This document shows positions 19,371-28,026 of a stretch of 28,697 nt of DNA, in pieces. Each line of letters starts with the position of its first letter. Position 1 is the stretch's first letter. The stretch is from positions 1 to 28,697 of the forward strand of contig KV919291.1 in NCBI GenBank assembly GCA_002049455.2. Reading direction: 5' to 3'. The notes below the pieces were generated by a model, which saw only the letters and a program-made list of their open reading frames with translations, made no database searches and had not been told where the DNA came from. The position numbers were made by a program, and so were the translations under genes. The DNA comes from Porphyra umbilicalis. Its lineage: Eukaryota; Rhodophyta; Bangiophyceae; Bangiales; Bangiaceae.

Positions 19371-21305
19371 GACGGAACTCAAACCGTGGGTGTACACTCC
19401 ATCCGCGGCCGACAGCTGCTTCCACTCGAAGCAGTTCTCCTCGGCCACGGCCCACCACGGCTGCGTCCGCCCAATCGGGGCGATGAGTGTCGCCGTCGCA
19501 CCTGAATTGACGATCTTTTTGACCACCGCGCCCAATAGATGGAAGGGGGGGTTGGCCCACGAGTTCTCGGCCGCCCAGGACTGCTTCAGGGCGTTGGTGG
19601 CGAACGCGCCGGGGCAGTGGCGGCGGGAGTAGAACGGGTCGCAGCGGGTGTTGAGCTTTGTGGCGAAAAGGTCCACCGAATGGGGACCGTAGCGTCCGTC
19701 AAGCTGGCGTAATGCCGCCGCGATCAGGATTCAGTCCGTCGAGTCGTTCTCCTGAGAACTCCGGTCGGTCCAATCGTTGAGAACGGAAGAGACGTGCTCC
19801 ACCCGCAGCTTTACCCGCATCGAGTTGCATATTTCGTGCAGCTGGCGGTACTGGGCCATCAGCACCGGGGAGCGCGAAGACCAGGCGTTGAGGACCCCCA
19901 GGGCCACCATCGAGTCCGTGCGTAGACGGATGATTGTACCCGCCGGGATGAGCGAGGAGAAGAAGCGCAGCGCGAGGTTGATGGCCCCCAACTCGAAGCA
20001 GTTGCTGTGGAGGCCATTGCGGTCGACCGCGTGGAACCCCCGCGCTTCCGCCGCCCGGTTGAGAACCGCCCCCCACCCGAGGGAGCCCGCGTCCGTGTCC
20101 AGCAGCATCGAAGCCACCCCCGGCCAGATGGGCCGACCGGTGGCGGAGTTGCGCCGCAACTCGCCCCACCACAGTAGGTCGCGCACGGCCTGATGGCCGA
20201 GGCGGCAATCGCCGCTGTGGTGATGTCGGTGTTGGAGAGCAGTGAAAAGGCTGCCGAGGTGGTACCGAGCCGTCGGCACGGACAACGTCGTGGAGACGGC
20301 CGTCCCACAGAAGCGCCGCAACTCGTGGAAGTTGACCCAGCGGCGATGGTTGGTCGCGACGTGCGATAGGGCCCGTGACATCACCACCAGCTTGTCCACC
20401 CGGTCGGCGGGAAGGCGAAACTCCGCGTGCGCCGTATCCACGACGTGTCCGAGCAGTTTGATCGCCGTCGGCCCTTGTGAAACGCCCTTGGTCGAATGGA
20501 GCCGTAGGCCCAGGCGTAGGCACAGCGCCGCCACCACCACGTACGCCGCTGTCGCCTCCGGGGGTGTTGAAGGGAGGCCCGGCGCCGCCGGCCCAGCCGC
20601 GCCAAAGCCGTCCACGTAGGAGATGATCCGGAACCCCAAGGACCGCAGATGCTGCAGGAACGGGCGCATAACCTTGTTCCAGGTCAGGGGCGCCACCCGC
20701 AGGCCAAAAGGCATTGTAACAGGCACGAACACGCGGCCGAGCGTGCGGAACGCCAGGTAATTGCGGTACTCCGGCCTGATCACCAGGTGAAGGTAGGCGT
20801 CCTGGATGTCCCATTGAAGCAGCGCGTCATCCGGCCGCAGCGTCGGGGCGAGCTCCTGCAGGGTCTCGTACTTGCAGCTGCTCACCTTCTGGAACTGGTT
20901 GAGGTGCTTGTAGTCGAACACCGCCCGGGGCTTGTGGGCGGAGTGGACCACAAAAGCCGACGAAACGCACACCAGCTCGTACAGCTCCTCGGGGTCCAAC
21001 ACCTCCAAGACGTATCCCTCGTCCAGCTCCCGTTGGATCTCGGCGGCCATAAAGGCAGTGTCCGCCGGGTCCATCGGGTACTCGTGGCAATTGAACGGCG
21101 TAGGTGGCTCGAGCCACTCGATCTTGTCGCCGTTCCGGATTGTGTCCTCCACCCACGACGAGGCCCCGAGCGCCACCCACTTGTGCAGGGCGGCGCGGAG
21201 CCCTGAGAACACAGGCACGTTGCGGAGGGGGCTGGGCCGTGGCAGCCGCCGCTTGTGCTCCGCGTGCGCCGTGGGCGCCGTGGGCGCCGCGGGGTCCCTG
21301 GGCCG
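19311..21305 (-). pseudogene. DIRS-type reverse transcriptase with RNase H
   Basis: Open from 21305 with no clear ATG, so expression probably depended on overlap or frameshift from the Gag-like ORF. Numbering is from codon 21218. Reverse transcriptase motif A is LLQWDIQDAYLHLVI; later FGLRVAPLTWNKVM is followed by the catalytic box YVDG (Y201 to G204), where the family has Y-x-D-D. The GGC at 20607-20609 replaces the second Asp. RNase H follows: MLLDTDAGSLGWGAVL, NCFELGAINLAL, LRTDSMVALGVL, LNDWTDRSSQ. A TGA at 19731-19733 interrupts the frame. The same frame then resumes with the conserved VDLFATKLNTRCDPFYS and ANPPFHLL block that normally follows RNase H in these elements, ending at 19311. 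Inactive by the stop and probably by the YVDG change. Confidence 0.9.
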
Positions 21306-21354
21306 TCAACAGGCGTCGGGGGGGAGACGGATTCCCCCGCCGCCCCGTCGAAAG

Positions 21355-22574
21355 TTAGACGCGGCCACCACCGCGGCCGCGGCCGCCGCCGCCACCGCCA
21401 CCTCGGCCACCACCTCCGCCTCCGACGCGGCCGCCCCGGCGGGGGGCCACACCGGCACCGCCCGCGACGCCGCGACCGGCGTTGCGGGGGGCGTCCGGGT
21501 CACCACGGGCGTGCCGGGCGGCCCCTGGGAAGGCTCCACGACCGAGGTAGGCGTAGCCGCGCTCGGCCGCACTGATCTTGGCGGATGCGGACGTCTCGGC
21601 GCGGACGACGCGCGAGATGAAGCGCCGGGCTCCATCCCCACGGAGAGAGTTCCGAGGAACGGCGTCCGCGTGGGCGAAGGCGTCCGCGAGGTTGAGCTCG
21701 GACTGGCGGAGCGCCAGGCAGTCGTAGCGCGAAACGCCAAGCACGTAGATGCGGCGGGTTGCCGCGGCGAGGTAGGCGAAAAGCTCCTGCAGCGAATCAA
21801 CGGTGTTGACGGGACGCGTATGCGCCGCGAGGAGCTCGTTGAACGCCTGCTCGGTCCAGGCGAGGGTGCAGTACCAGCAACGCGCCTCGCTTTCGTCGCG
21901 GCTGTCGGCCGAGAAGGTGGCCGTGTGGACGGAGTCGGCCGGGGTGAACGGGACCGGGAGGCCGTCATGGCGCAGAACCGAGCGCGGGATGTCGAAGGAC
22001 TACAGCCAGTCGTCGGAGCCGAGGTTGGTGGGAAATTCAAACCTGTCGTTGTAGGCACCCGCCTCGTCGAGGGCGTCGGCGCGGGTGGGAATGCGGACGT
22101 CGCGGCGCGGGCGCCGCGGACGCCGGCCCGTGCCCGCGCCCCAAGCCGCGTCATCGTCCGACCCGACCGGCTCGTTGTCGGCGTAGGCGCCGGCAATTGT
22201 GTCGCCGCCGTCAATGTGGGCGTACGCGAGCGGGGGGGGTCCACCCGCGAAGGCTGGGGCGAGTGCGCCCAGTCTGTGGCCCCGATGTGCTCGGCGAGGG
22301 CGCCAAGGGAGTTGGCGCCGCCGCTAAACGCGTGGCTGCCTCCACCGCCAGCTGCAACTGGCGCGCCTCCCGAGTCGCCCGCGACTCCCGCGGGAGGGGC
22401 GACGGGGGCGGTGGCATCGTGGTCGGCAATCGTTTGCCGAGCCACCGACAGGGCCTCCTGCGTCTGCGTCATGCCGAGCTCAGCCGAGGCCAAGCGGACG
22501 CGCAGTGCAGGCAACTCCGAGGTACCAGTGTTGTCCGCGCCGTGCAGGGGCCGAAAACGGGGCTCACCGGCCAT
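21355..22574 (-). pseudogene. Gag-like ORF of the retrotransposon
   Basis: Assigned by position ahead of the reverse transcriptase, not by a recognised Gag domain. ATG at 22574 (MAGEPRFRPLHGADNTGTSE) begins a Gly/Ala/Pro-rich region. Near the eight-G run 22232-22239 the frame must shift to continue as LAYAHIDGGDTIAGAYADN, then RIPTRADALDEAGAY and FEFPTNLGSDDWL. A TAG at 22000-22002 follows that block. The rest is open (ARCWYCTLAWTEQAFNELL, LGVSRYDCLALRQSELNLA) and ends in a long RGG/GRG-rich tail, a nucleic-acid-binding composition, at TAA 21355. The neighbouring reverse transcriptase frame opens at 21305, 50 bp downstream. One frameshift and one stop. Confidence 0.65.
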
Positions 22575-22669
22575 GGTGTGCGCCCGGCGTTGCCGAACGG
22601 AGCGAGTCACGTAGCCACAGGCAAGCCGCCTGGGAGGGGGGGATATTTCTCCGAGTCGACGTGCCCCCA

Positions 22670-23166
22670 CGACGACGAGAACAAATGAACGCTGCCGGCC
22701 GAGGTGGCCGGCGAGGGAGGCGCTCGTCGCAGCGTCTTGTACCCGGTCCAGCTCTCCCGGAGCAGCCCGGCAGCCGCCCGTGGCAAGCAGCGTGCGGCGA
22801 CGCCGGCGCCCGTGGGCGGGCGACGGTGGCACCACCTGCTGCGTCGTGGGTTGGTGACGGGCGGGGGGGGGGGGGGGGGGGTGAGCGGCACCCCACCCCC
22901 GCAGCCCCCGCAGGCGCCACTGCAGCGTCAGCCCCACCGTCCGCGCCCGAGGTCGTGGCGGCGCCCGTTGGTGGCGGGCGGCGCCCGCCGTCGGCGAGCG
23001 GCGGGGGGGGGGAACGGAGCAGGTGGCGGCGCACGTGGCGGGGGGGAGACACCCACCCGTAGTCGATCGTCCGGCGGCCGTCGGCCACGCCGGCCTCGAC
23101 CAACACGAGCGCAGCAGCGGCAGGGATTGACGATTTCCGGTTACAGGACCAATGGGCATTACAGCC
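22670..23166 (-). repeat. 500-bp direct repeat of the retrotransposon, upstream copy (A1)
   Basis: Near-identical partner of 17711-18210. It lies about 100 bp upstream of the Gag-like start codon in element sense, as expected for the leader and promoter repeat. Confidence 0.93.
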
Positions 23167-23229
23167 AAAATGTAAGACTCGCGACCCATATTCCCTTGTA
23201 GTCGATTCTCTCGTAGCGAGAACGTACTG
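23167..23229. repeat. Fragment of the 122-bp MITE family abutting the retrotransposon
   Basis: The reverse complement reads CAGTACGTTCTCGCTACGAG and continues with GGGAATATGGGTCGCGAGTC. It matches the right half of the element at 17206-17327 over about 60 bp, by eye around 80 percent. It ends at a TA (23230-23231) on the right and is cut by the retrotransposon repeat on the left. Confidence 0.7.
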
Positions 23230-23310
23230 TAATACAAAAAGTGCACATTTTGTAGATTAATCCATGCATCAATGCAAGTCAAGGACCAGAACTTTTCATT
23301 TTTGCCAACC

Positions 23311-24182
23311 ATGCTGAGGACACGAATGCAGACTGCCACCTCTGAAACGGAGAGCAAGTTCCTTGATCTAAGTATATGTGTGCATCAACACATTTGAGAG
23401 CACTGTCCTAAGGGCCAGGCAAAACGTGCTTGCAGTCTGCAAGCACGTTTTTTCGGTTCCACAAGGTAATTCCAGGCACGTGCGTGCAATACCTTGGCCT
23501 TGAGGGCGGTGGCGCGCTCGGCGGCGCATCGACACCGGGCACGCCGGCCGGCTCGATGGCCGCGAGCGCGCTCGGGGGCACGTACAGCTACGCTGCCGCG
23601 GTGGGAAGGGTGTGGGGCGGGGAAAGGGGTGCTGCCTCCGCCACCGCAGCGGCAGCGGCCCGCCGGCGTCGCGCGACGCCCACGGGCGGGGCCGTCACTC
23701 CGCCGCGCAGCGCACCTGCGCACGGCGGGCGGGGCGGCCGACACGGCGCACGGGCGGGCAGGTGGGATCGACCGCCGCGTGATGGGGCGCCTCTAACCGC
23801 GCCGCTAGATGGCGTCAGCAACCACCACCCGCAACAGAAGCCGGCGCGCAGGCACGATTGCCTGCGGGTCATCGTGGGCGGTTGAAACCCCGGATGTCGC
23901 TGCGCGCGGTCGCCGTGCGCAACTCGGGGCGGTGGGGGGGGCGCGGGGGCAGGCGCCGTCCGGGCTCAGTGACCCCTGTGGCAGGACAGTCCTTCTCAGC
24001 CACGTAACTTCATTCGCTTTTAGCGTCATCGCGACCCTTCCAACACTGATACTGTACGCCCTCAGATCCCTGAGGACACGAATGCAGACTGCCACCTCTG
24101 AAACGGAGAGCAAGTCCCTTGATCTAAGTATATGTGTGCATCACTACACTTTCAGAGCACCCTGTCCTAAAGACCAGGGAAA
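23311..24182 (+). repeat. Dispersed repeat, copy 2, with terminal direct repeats
   Basis: The body (23466-24068) matches 7689-8273. About 110 bp starting TGAGGACACGAATGCAGACT occurs at both 23313-23422 and 24071-24182, and a third copy closes the repeat at about 8276-8390. The layout tail-body-tail resembles a very small LTR-type (TRIM-like) element whose left terminal repeat is missing from copy 1. No protein is encoded. Confidence 0.65.
23421..23451. repeat. Perfect hairpin, 15-bp arms, 1-nt spacer
   Basis: AAAACGTGCTTGCAG, T, CTGCAAGCACGTTTT. It lies exactly where the left terminal repeat of the dispersed element ends and has no counterpart in copy 1 or in the other tails. Confidence 0.9.
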
Positions 24183-24889
24183 TACACGGTTTCAGACTCG
24201 CTGCGCCGAGCTCCCGCCGCGGCTGTTCAATCCCGCGCAGTGCGGCATCTATCGACCGAGTTCGCTCGGCCGAGATCGCACGGCCATTCCACTCCCCGAC
24301 CGTTGGCCCCCGCCCGTGGGGGATCGCCGGGGATATCCCGCCGGCCCGGCCGGCCGCCACCCCCGCGCGCGACGCGGGGCGCGCCCAACGATGCGGCGGC
24401 CGCCCACCGCGGGGCCCCCCCCCGATCCCCGCGTGCCCATTGATCCACGTGGTGCCCGGCGGCGCGGGCGCCGCCGCCGCCGCCCGCCGGGGGGCCGACG
24501 CGGGCGGCACGCGCGCGCGCGGTGCCCGCCGTTGCAATGGCGGCGGGCCCCCCGCCGAGCGGCGCCGCCGCTCGCTCGGCGCTGCTGCCCATGCCGCCGC
24601 CGCCGCCGTCGCCGCCGTCGCTGCCGCCGCCGGCATAGGCGTGGCCGCCGGCCGCGGCGGCCGGCCGCAGCGGCGCCCTATATCAACCCCCCCCTCCGCG
24701 CGGGATGATCACGGTGCCACGCCGCCGCCCAGCAGCGCAGCTTTGAGTGGCGGGCCGAGGCCGACCCTCCCCGCCCCTCCAATTCACCTCCCTTTCCCCC
24801 GAGCCGCCCGTCTCCGGCGCCCTCTCGAGCCTTCCTGGAGCCCTCTCTCCCACCCCCCCCCGCCCCCCCCCCCCCCCAGTACCGACGCC
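24183..24889 (+). promoter_or_regulatory. Upstream region of the cysteine-module gene
   Basis: Extremely GC-rich and frame-open, but without a convincing start codon or domain. A TATA-like CCTATATCAAC sits at about 24677-24687, roughly 210 bp before the ATG. A C-rich tract at 24851-24878 ends in CAG immediately before the initiation region (ACCGACGCCATGG), which could be a splice acceptor in the 5' leader or simply a pyrimidine tract. Confidence 0.4.
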
Positions 24890-26539
24890 ATGGCGTCGTC
24901 CCCCCCCCCTCGCCGCGCCTCCGCCCGCGGGCGGCCGTCGGTACCCGTCGTTGCCGCCGCCGCCGCTTGCCTCGTCGCCGTCGCCGTGACGGCGGCGGCT
25001 GCCACCGCCGTGCCGCCGTCGGCGACGGCGGGGGCGACCACCTCTGCCGCCCCCGCGCTGCCACCGACCGTCCACTTGCACCGCGTGGACGTGTCGGACG
25101 GCAGCGGCGCCGGGGGCAAGCGCGACGGTGGGGAGCCCGAGACGACCGCCGACGCGGGGGGTGGCGGGGGCGCGTCCCCCCCCCCCTTCCTCGCGTTTAC
25201 GCCGCGGGACCTACCGCCCGCCGGCACCCGCGGCGGGGCGTGTGCGGCGGTCGGGGCCCCGTGTAGCGGCGCCGCCCTCGTGTGCACGGCCGTTGCGTTT
25301 GAAGGCGGCGACTACCGCATCTGCGCCGCGCCCGTCGGTGACGGGGGCGCGTGTGGGGTGGTTGGCTCCTCCTGCGCCGACGGCCTCGTCTGCACCGTCG
25401 CCGCCGACCCGTCCATGAGGTGTCTGTCGGCCTTTGAGTCGTGCCTCATTGGCATCCGCCCGTGCCTCAACGTCGGCTCCCTGTGTGCGGGGGGCACCAC
25501 CCGTGGCGTGTGTCGGCCGCCCGCCGACACGGACGGCCTCCCCGCCGACGCCGCGTGTGTGTCGGCCGAGGCGCGCCCGTCTGACGCGTTTGCGTGTGGC
25601 GACGGCGGCCGGTGCGCCCTCTTTGGCGCCGCCGACACGGACGGGTCGGCCGACGCGATTGCCACGCTGCTCATTCCGGGCGACAGGGTGACCGGCTGGT
25701 GCGCGGTGCCGTCCAAGCGCGTCGGCGGCGCGTGCACCGCCGGCGCCTCGGGCGGGTGTGCGGGGGCGGCGGCGGCGGGTCAGCCGCCCCTCCTGTGCGT
25801 CAACGGCGCGTGTGTGGCGGCGGCCGGCGCAACGGCCACGCGCGCGACGGTGGGGGATGAGTGCGCCGCCGTGGGGGCGGCGTGCTCGGATGGGTCGGCG
25901 TGCGCGCTGGTCGACAACTTTTACGCGACGCCCGTGTGCGTGCGGCGGGTGCCCCTCGGCGGCGCGTGCAACGTGATCGGCGGCTTGCCGTGCGCGCCGG
26001 CGCCGCGCGGCCCGTTTGCCGCCCCGTGCATTGACGGGGTGTGTCGGGTGTGGCCGCCCGTCGCGGCGGGCGCCTCCTGCGACGCCGCCCGTCGCACGTG
26101 CGCCGACCGCCGGTACGCGTGCGTGGCCGACCCCGCCGCGCCGCCGCCGCCGCCCGCGTCGACGGGGCGCCGACGGTGCCTGCGCGGCGTGGCGACGGGC
26201 GGCGACTGCACCGCCGCCGACACGCTGTGCGTCGGTGACGGCGTCACGTGTGGCACCGACGGGCGGTGCGGGCGGCCGCCGTTGCCGCCGACGGTGCCCG
26301 TCGGGGGCCCGTGTCGCACCAACGCCGGGTGTGCGGGGGGCGGCGCGCGCGCAGACGCTGCGCCCGTGGTTTGTGCGGGGGACGCGAGCACGGGGGATCG
26401 GCGGTGCCGGCGGGTGGTGGAGGAGGGGGAGGCGTGCGGCGGCATTGATACGGTGTGCAACGTGCGCCTGCCGCTGCTTTGTGCCGTCGGCAGCCGCACG
26501 TGCGTGGCGGCGGACCCGTCGGCGTTTGCGCTTCCGTGA
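24890..26539 (+). CDS. Secreted protein of eleven four-cysteine modules
   Basis: Intact 549-residue ORF. The ATG at 24890 has a strong eukaryotic context (GACGCCATGG). Residues 8-16 are basic and 18-40 hydrophobic (VPVVAAAAACLVAVAVTAAA), a signal peptide or signal anchor. Residues 41-115 form a low-complexity linker. Residues 118-538 contain exactly 44 cysteines in eleven groups of four, first Cys at 118, 155, 185, 223, 282, 325, 360, 397, 440, 475 and 516. The usual pattern is G-G-x-C-x6-C-x5-6-C-x(4-12)-C, with longer loops in modules 4, 5, 7, 8 and 10. Even cysteine number and export signal imply disulfide-bonded extracellular modules, two bonds each (inference). Family not recognised; a cell-wall, matrix or surface role is plausible. 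A degenerate paralogue lies tail-to-tail on the right. Confidence 0.85.
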   Translation: MASSPPPRRASARGRPSVPVVAAAAACLVAVAVTAAAATAVPPSATAGATTSAAPALPPTVHLHRVDVSDGSGAGGKRDGGEPETTADAGGGGGASPPPFLAFTPRDLPPAGTRGGACAAVGAPCSGAALVCTAVAFEGGDYRICAAPVGDGGACGVVGSSCADGLVCTVAADPSMRCLSAFESCLIGIRPCLNVGSLCAGGTTRGVCRPPADTDGLPADAACVSAEARPSDAFACGDGGRCALFGAADTDGSADAIATLLIPGDRVTGWCAVPSKRVGGACTAGASGGCAGAAAAGQPPLLCVNGACVAAAGATATRATVGDECAAVGAACSDGSACALVDNFYATPVCVRRVPLGGACNVIGGLPCAPAPRGPFAAPCIDGVCRVWPPVAAGASCDAARRTCADRRYACVADPAAPPPPPASTGRRRCLRGVATGGDCTAADTLCVGDGVTCGTDGRCGRPPLPPTVPVGGPCRTNAGCAGGGARADAAPVVCAGDASTGDRRCRRVVEEGEACGGIDTVCNVRLPLLCAVGSRTCVAADPSAFALP

Positions 26540-26797
26540 GGGGGCGGACCACGGAGCACTGGTGGGTGGACGGTCGGTGTGCGTTTGTGTGGTGGTGGTG
26601 GGTCGTCGTGCAGAATTTTGCCATGGGCGTGACCCCCTTTGCTCGGCGACGGGGGTAACGTCGCGGAGCCACTGCCTGTGTCTCTTGCGGTTGCCGGCCC
26701 GCGGTCAGGGGGGGGGCACGCCGGAAACACACACAGGGGGAGGCGGGGCGGCCCGTCCGAGCAAAACGCCTCCCTGCGCGGCCCGGGCAGCGGCCTG
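26540..26797. other. Convergent intergenic region with paralogue remnant
   Basis: Lies between the stop of the intact gene and the last intact stretch of its paralogue. On the minus strand near 26700-26810 a shifted frame still shows KLGDECDRPLPGPRREAFCS and LPLCVFPACPP, recalling module 6 of the intact gene. Beyond that I see no further modules. Confidence 0.5.
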
Positions 26798-28026
26798 TCA
26801 CACTCGTCGCCGAGCTTTTGCGACCGCATCTGTGGCGCCAGCGCGCGCCACACACACGCCGCCAATGCAGAGGAGCGGCGGCTCGCCCGGCGCTTCATTC
26901 TCGGCACGCCCATTGGTGCCAGCGGGCGCGCACGCGTCGCCAACGCGCATGGACGGCGCCGTGCATATGCCGGGCGTCGGTTGGCCCGGCCGCAGCTGGT
27001 CGATAACCGCCTCGACCGATCCGTCCGTATCCCACGCGCCGGGTGTGACGCAGCGCAGGCCGGTGGCACAGCCGAGAGAGCCGGGCGGCTGATAGAGGAG
27101 CTGCGTACACGCGGCACCCTCGGCGAGGCCGTCCGTGTCGACACGCGCGCGGCACCCCCCGCGGGCGATGCCGCCCACGTACATCTGCAACGAGCCGAGG
27201 CATCGATCGCCGTCACCACAGACGGTGGTGCTCGGTGCGCAGGGCGACGTCGGGTCGTCGGCCACGGCGCAGACGAGGCCTTCATTGCACGCGGGGCCGA
27301 CAATGCCGCATGTGCCGCCGACGCCGGCGGTGCCGGCGCAGATCGTGTACCTACCCTCGCGAAAGGCGATGCCCGTGCACAAGAGGCCGCCCCCCCAGCA
27401 GGGCGGGCCGACCGCCGCGCACGCGCCGCCGCGGGTGTCGGTGGGCGGCAGATGTCTTGGGGTAAAGGCGAAGGAAGGGCGCGTTGGCGGCGGAGTCTGT
27501 GGGCGCCCCCGACACGGCGTCCGCCGTGACCTTGGGCGCCTCGTGGTCGGCGCAGGGCGTCCGCGTCGGCGTCGGCGCCGGTATGGCGTGGCCGACGCAG
27601 GGGGTCAGCGTGGGGCTGGCGGCCGCCACTGGCTTTTTGGGCGGCGTCGGCGCGGTCGGCGTTTGGGTGGCGCCGGCCCCTCTGGCTTTTGGGAGGCGCC
27701 GGCGCCGGCTTCTTGGGCGGCCCCGGGGTGGGACTTTTCTTGGGCGGTCGCGGCGCCGCGGGTTTCTTGGGTGGCCTTGGCCCCGCCTGCTTCTTCTTGG
27801 GCGCCGCCGTCATCGCCAGCTTTTTCTTGGGCGGCGGCGGTGGCGGCGCAGGCGGCGCGTCCTCTGCCCCGGGACCCGTCGCGCACGGCGTCGGCGACGG
27901 CGGCACCGCGGTGGCAGCCGCCGCCGCCAGCGCGCCCGCAACGAGGCACACTGCGGCAGCGGCGGCGACGGTGACCGCCGCCCGCCCGCGCGTGGCGGGA
28001 CGACGGTGCGGTGAGGGCAGCGCCAT
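26798..28026 (-). pseudogene. Degenerate paralogue of the four-cysteine-module protein
   Basis: ATG at 28026. The N-terminus (basic PHRRPATRGRA, then VTVAAAAAVCLVAGALAAA) parallels that of the gene at 24890. It is followed by an added Lys/Pro-rich segment with PPPKKK, RPPKKPAAPRPPKK and PGPPKKPAPAPPK. The frame then shifts near 27700 (to TQTPTAPTPPKKP) and again near 27480 (to SFAFTPRHLPPTDTRGG, matching FLAFTPRDLPPAGTRGG of the intact gene). From there modules 1-5 follow collinearly (CAAVGPPCWGGGLLC, CGIVGPACNEGLVC, further to LLCIGGVC) until a stop at 26798. A third frameshift leads into a remnant of module 6. It could be a decaying copy, or a shorter functional protein if the frame breaks are sequencing errors. 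Confidence 0.75.

Larger units (their letters stand above)
17383..23166 (-). mobile_element. Tyrosine-recombinase (DIRS/PAT/Ngaro-like) retrotransposon, degraded
   Basis: Minus-strand order is 500-bp direct repeat (22670-23166), Gag-like frame, reverse transcriptase with RNase H, tyrosine recombinase, then a second 500-bp direct repeat (17711-18210). An integrase core is absent and a tyrosine recombinase is present, which defines the DIRS-like order. Direct rather than inverted termini point to the PAT/Ngaro type with split direct repeats. In support, a short motif beside the inner repeat (18213-18232) recurs at 17383-17402 outside it. That outer limit is the weakest part of the model. The ORFs carry TAG, TGA and TAA stops plus frameshifts. 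Confidence 0.85.

Noticed and set aside
17383..23166. Alternative genetic code to explain in-frame stops
   Set aside because: TAG, TGA and TAA all interrupt frames, frameshifts are also present, and the intact gene at 24890 ends normally at TGA.
24134..24889. In-frame upstream extension of the cysteine-module gene
   Set aside because: It begins at a GTG inside the dispersed repeat, is low complexity, and would bury the clear signal segment that follows the ATG at 24890.
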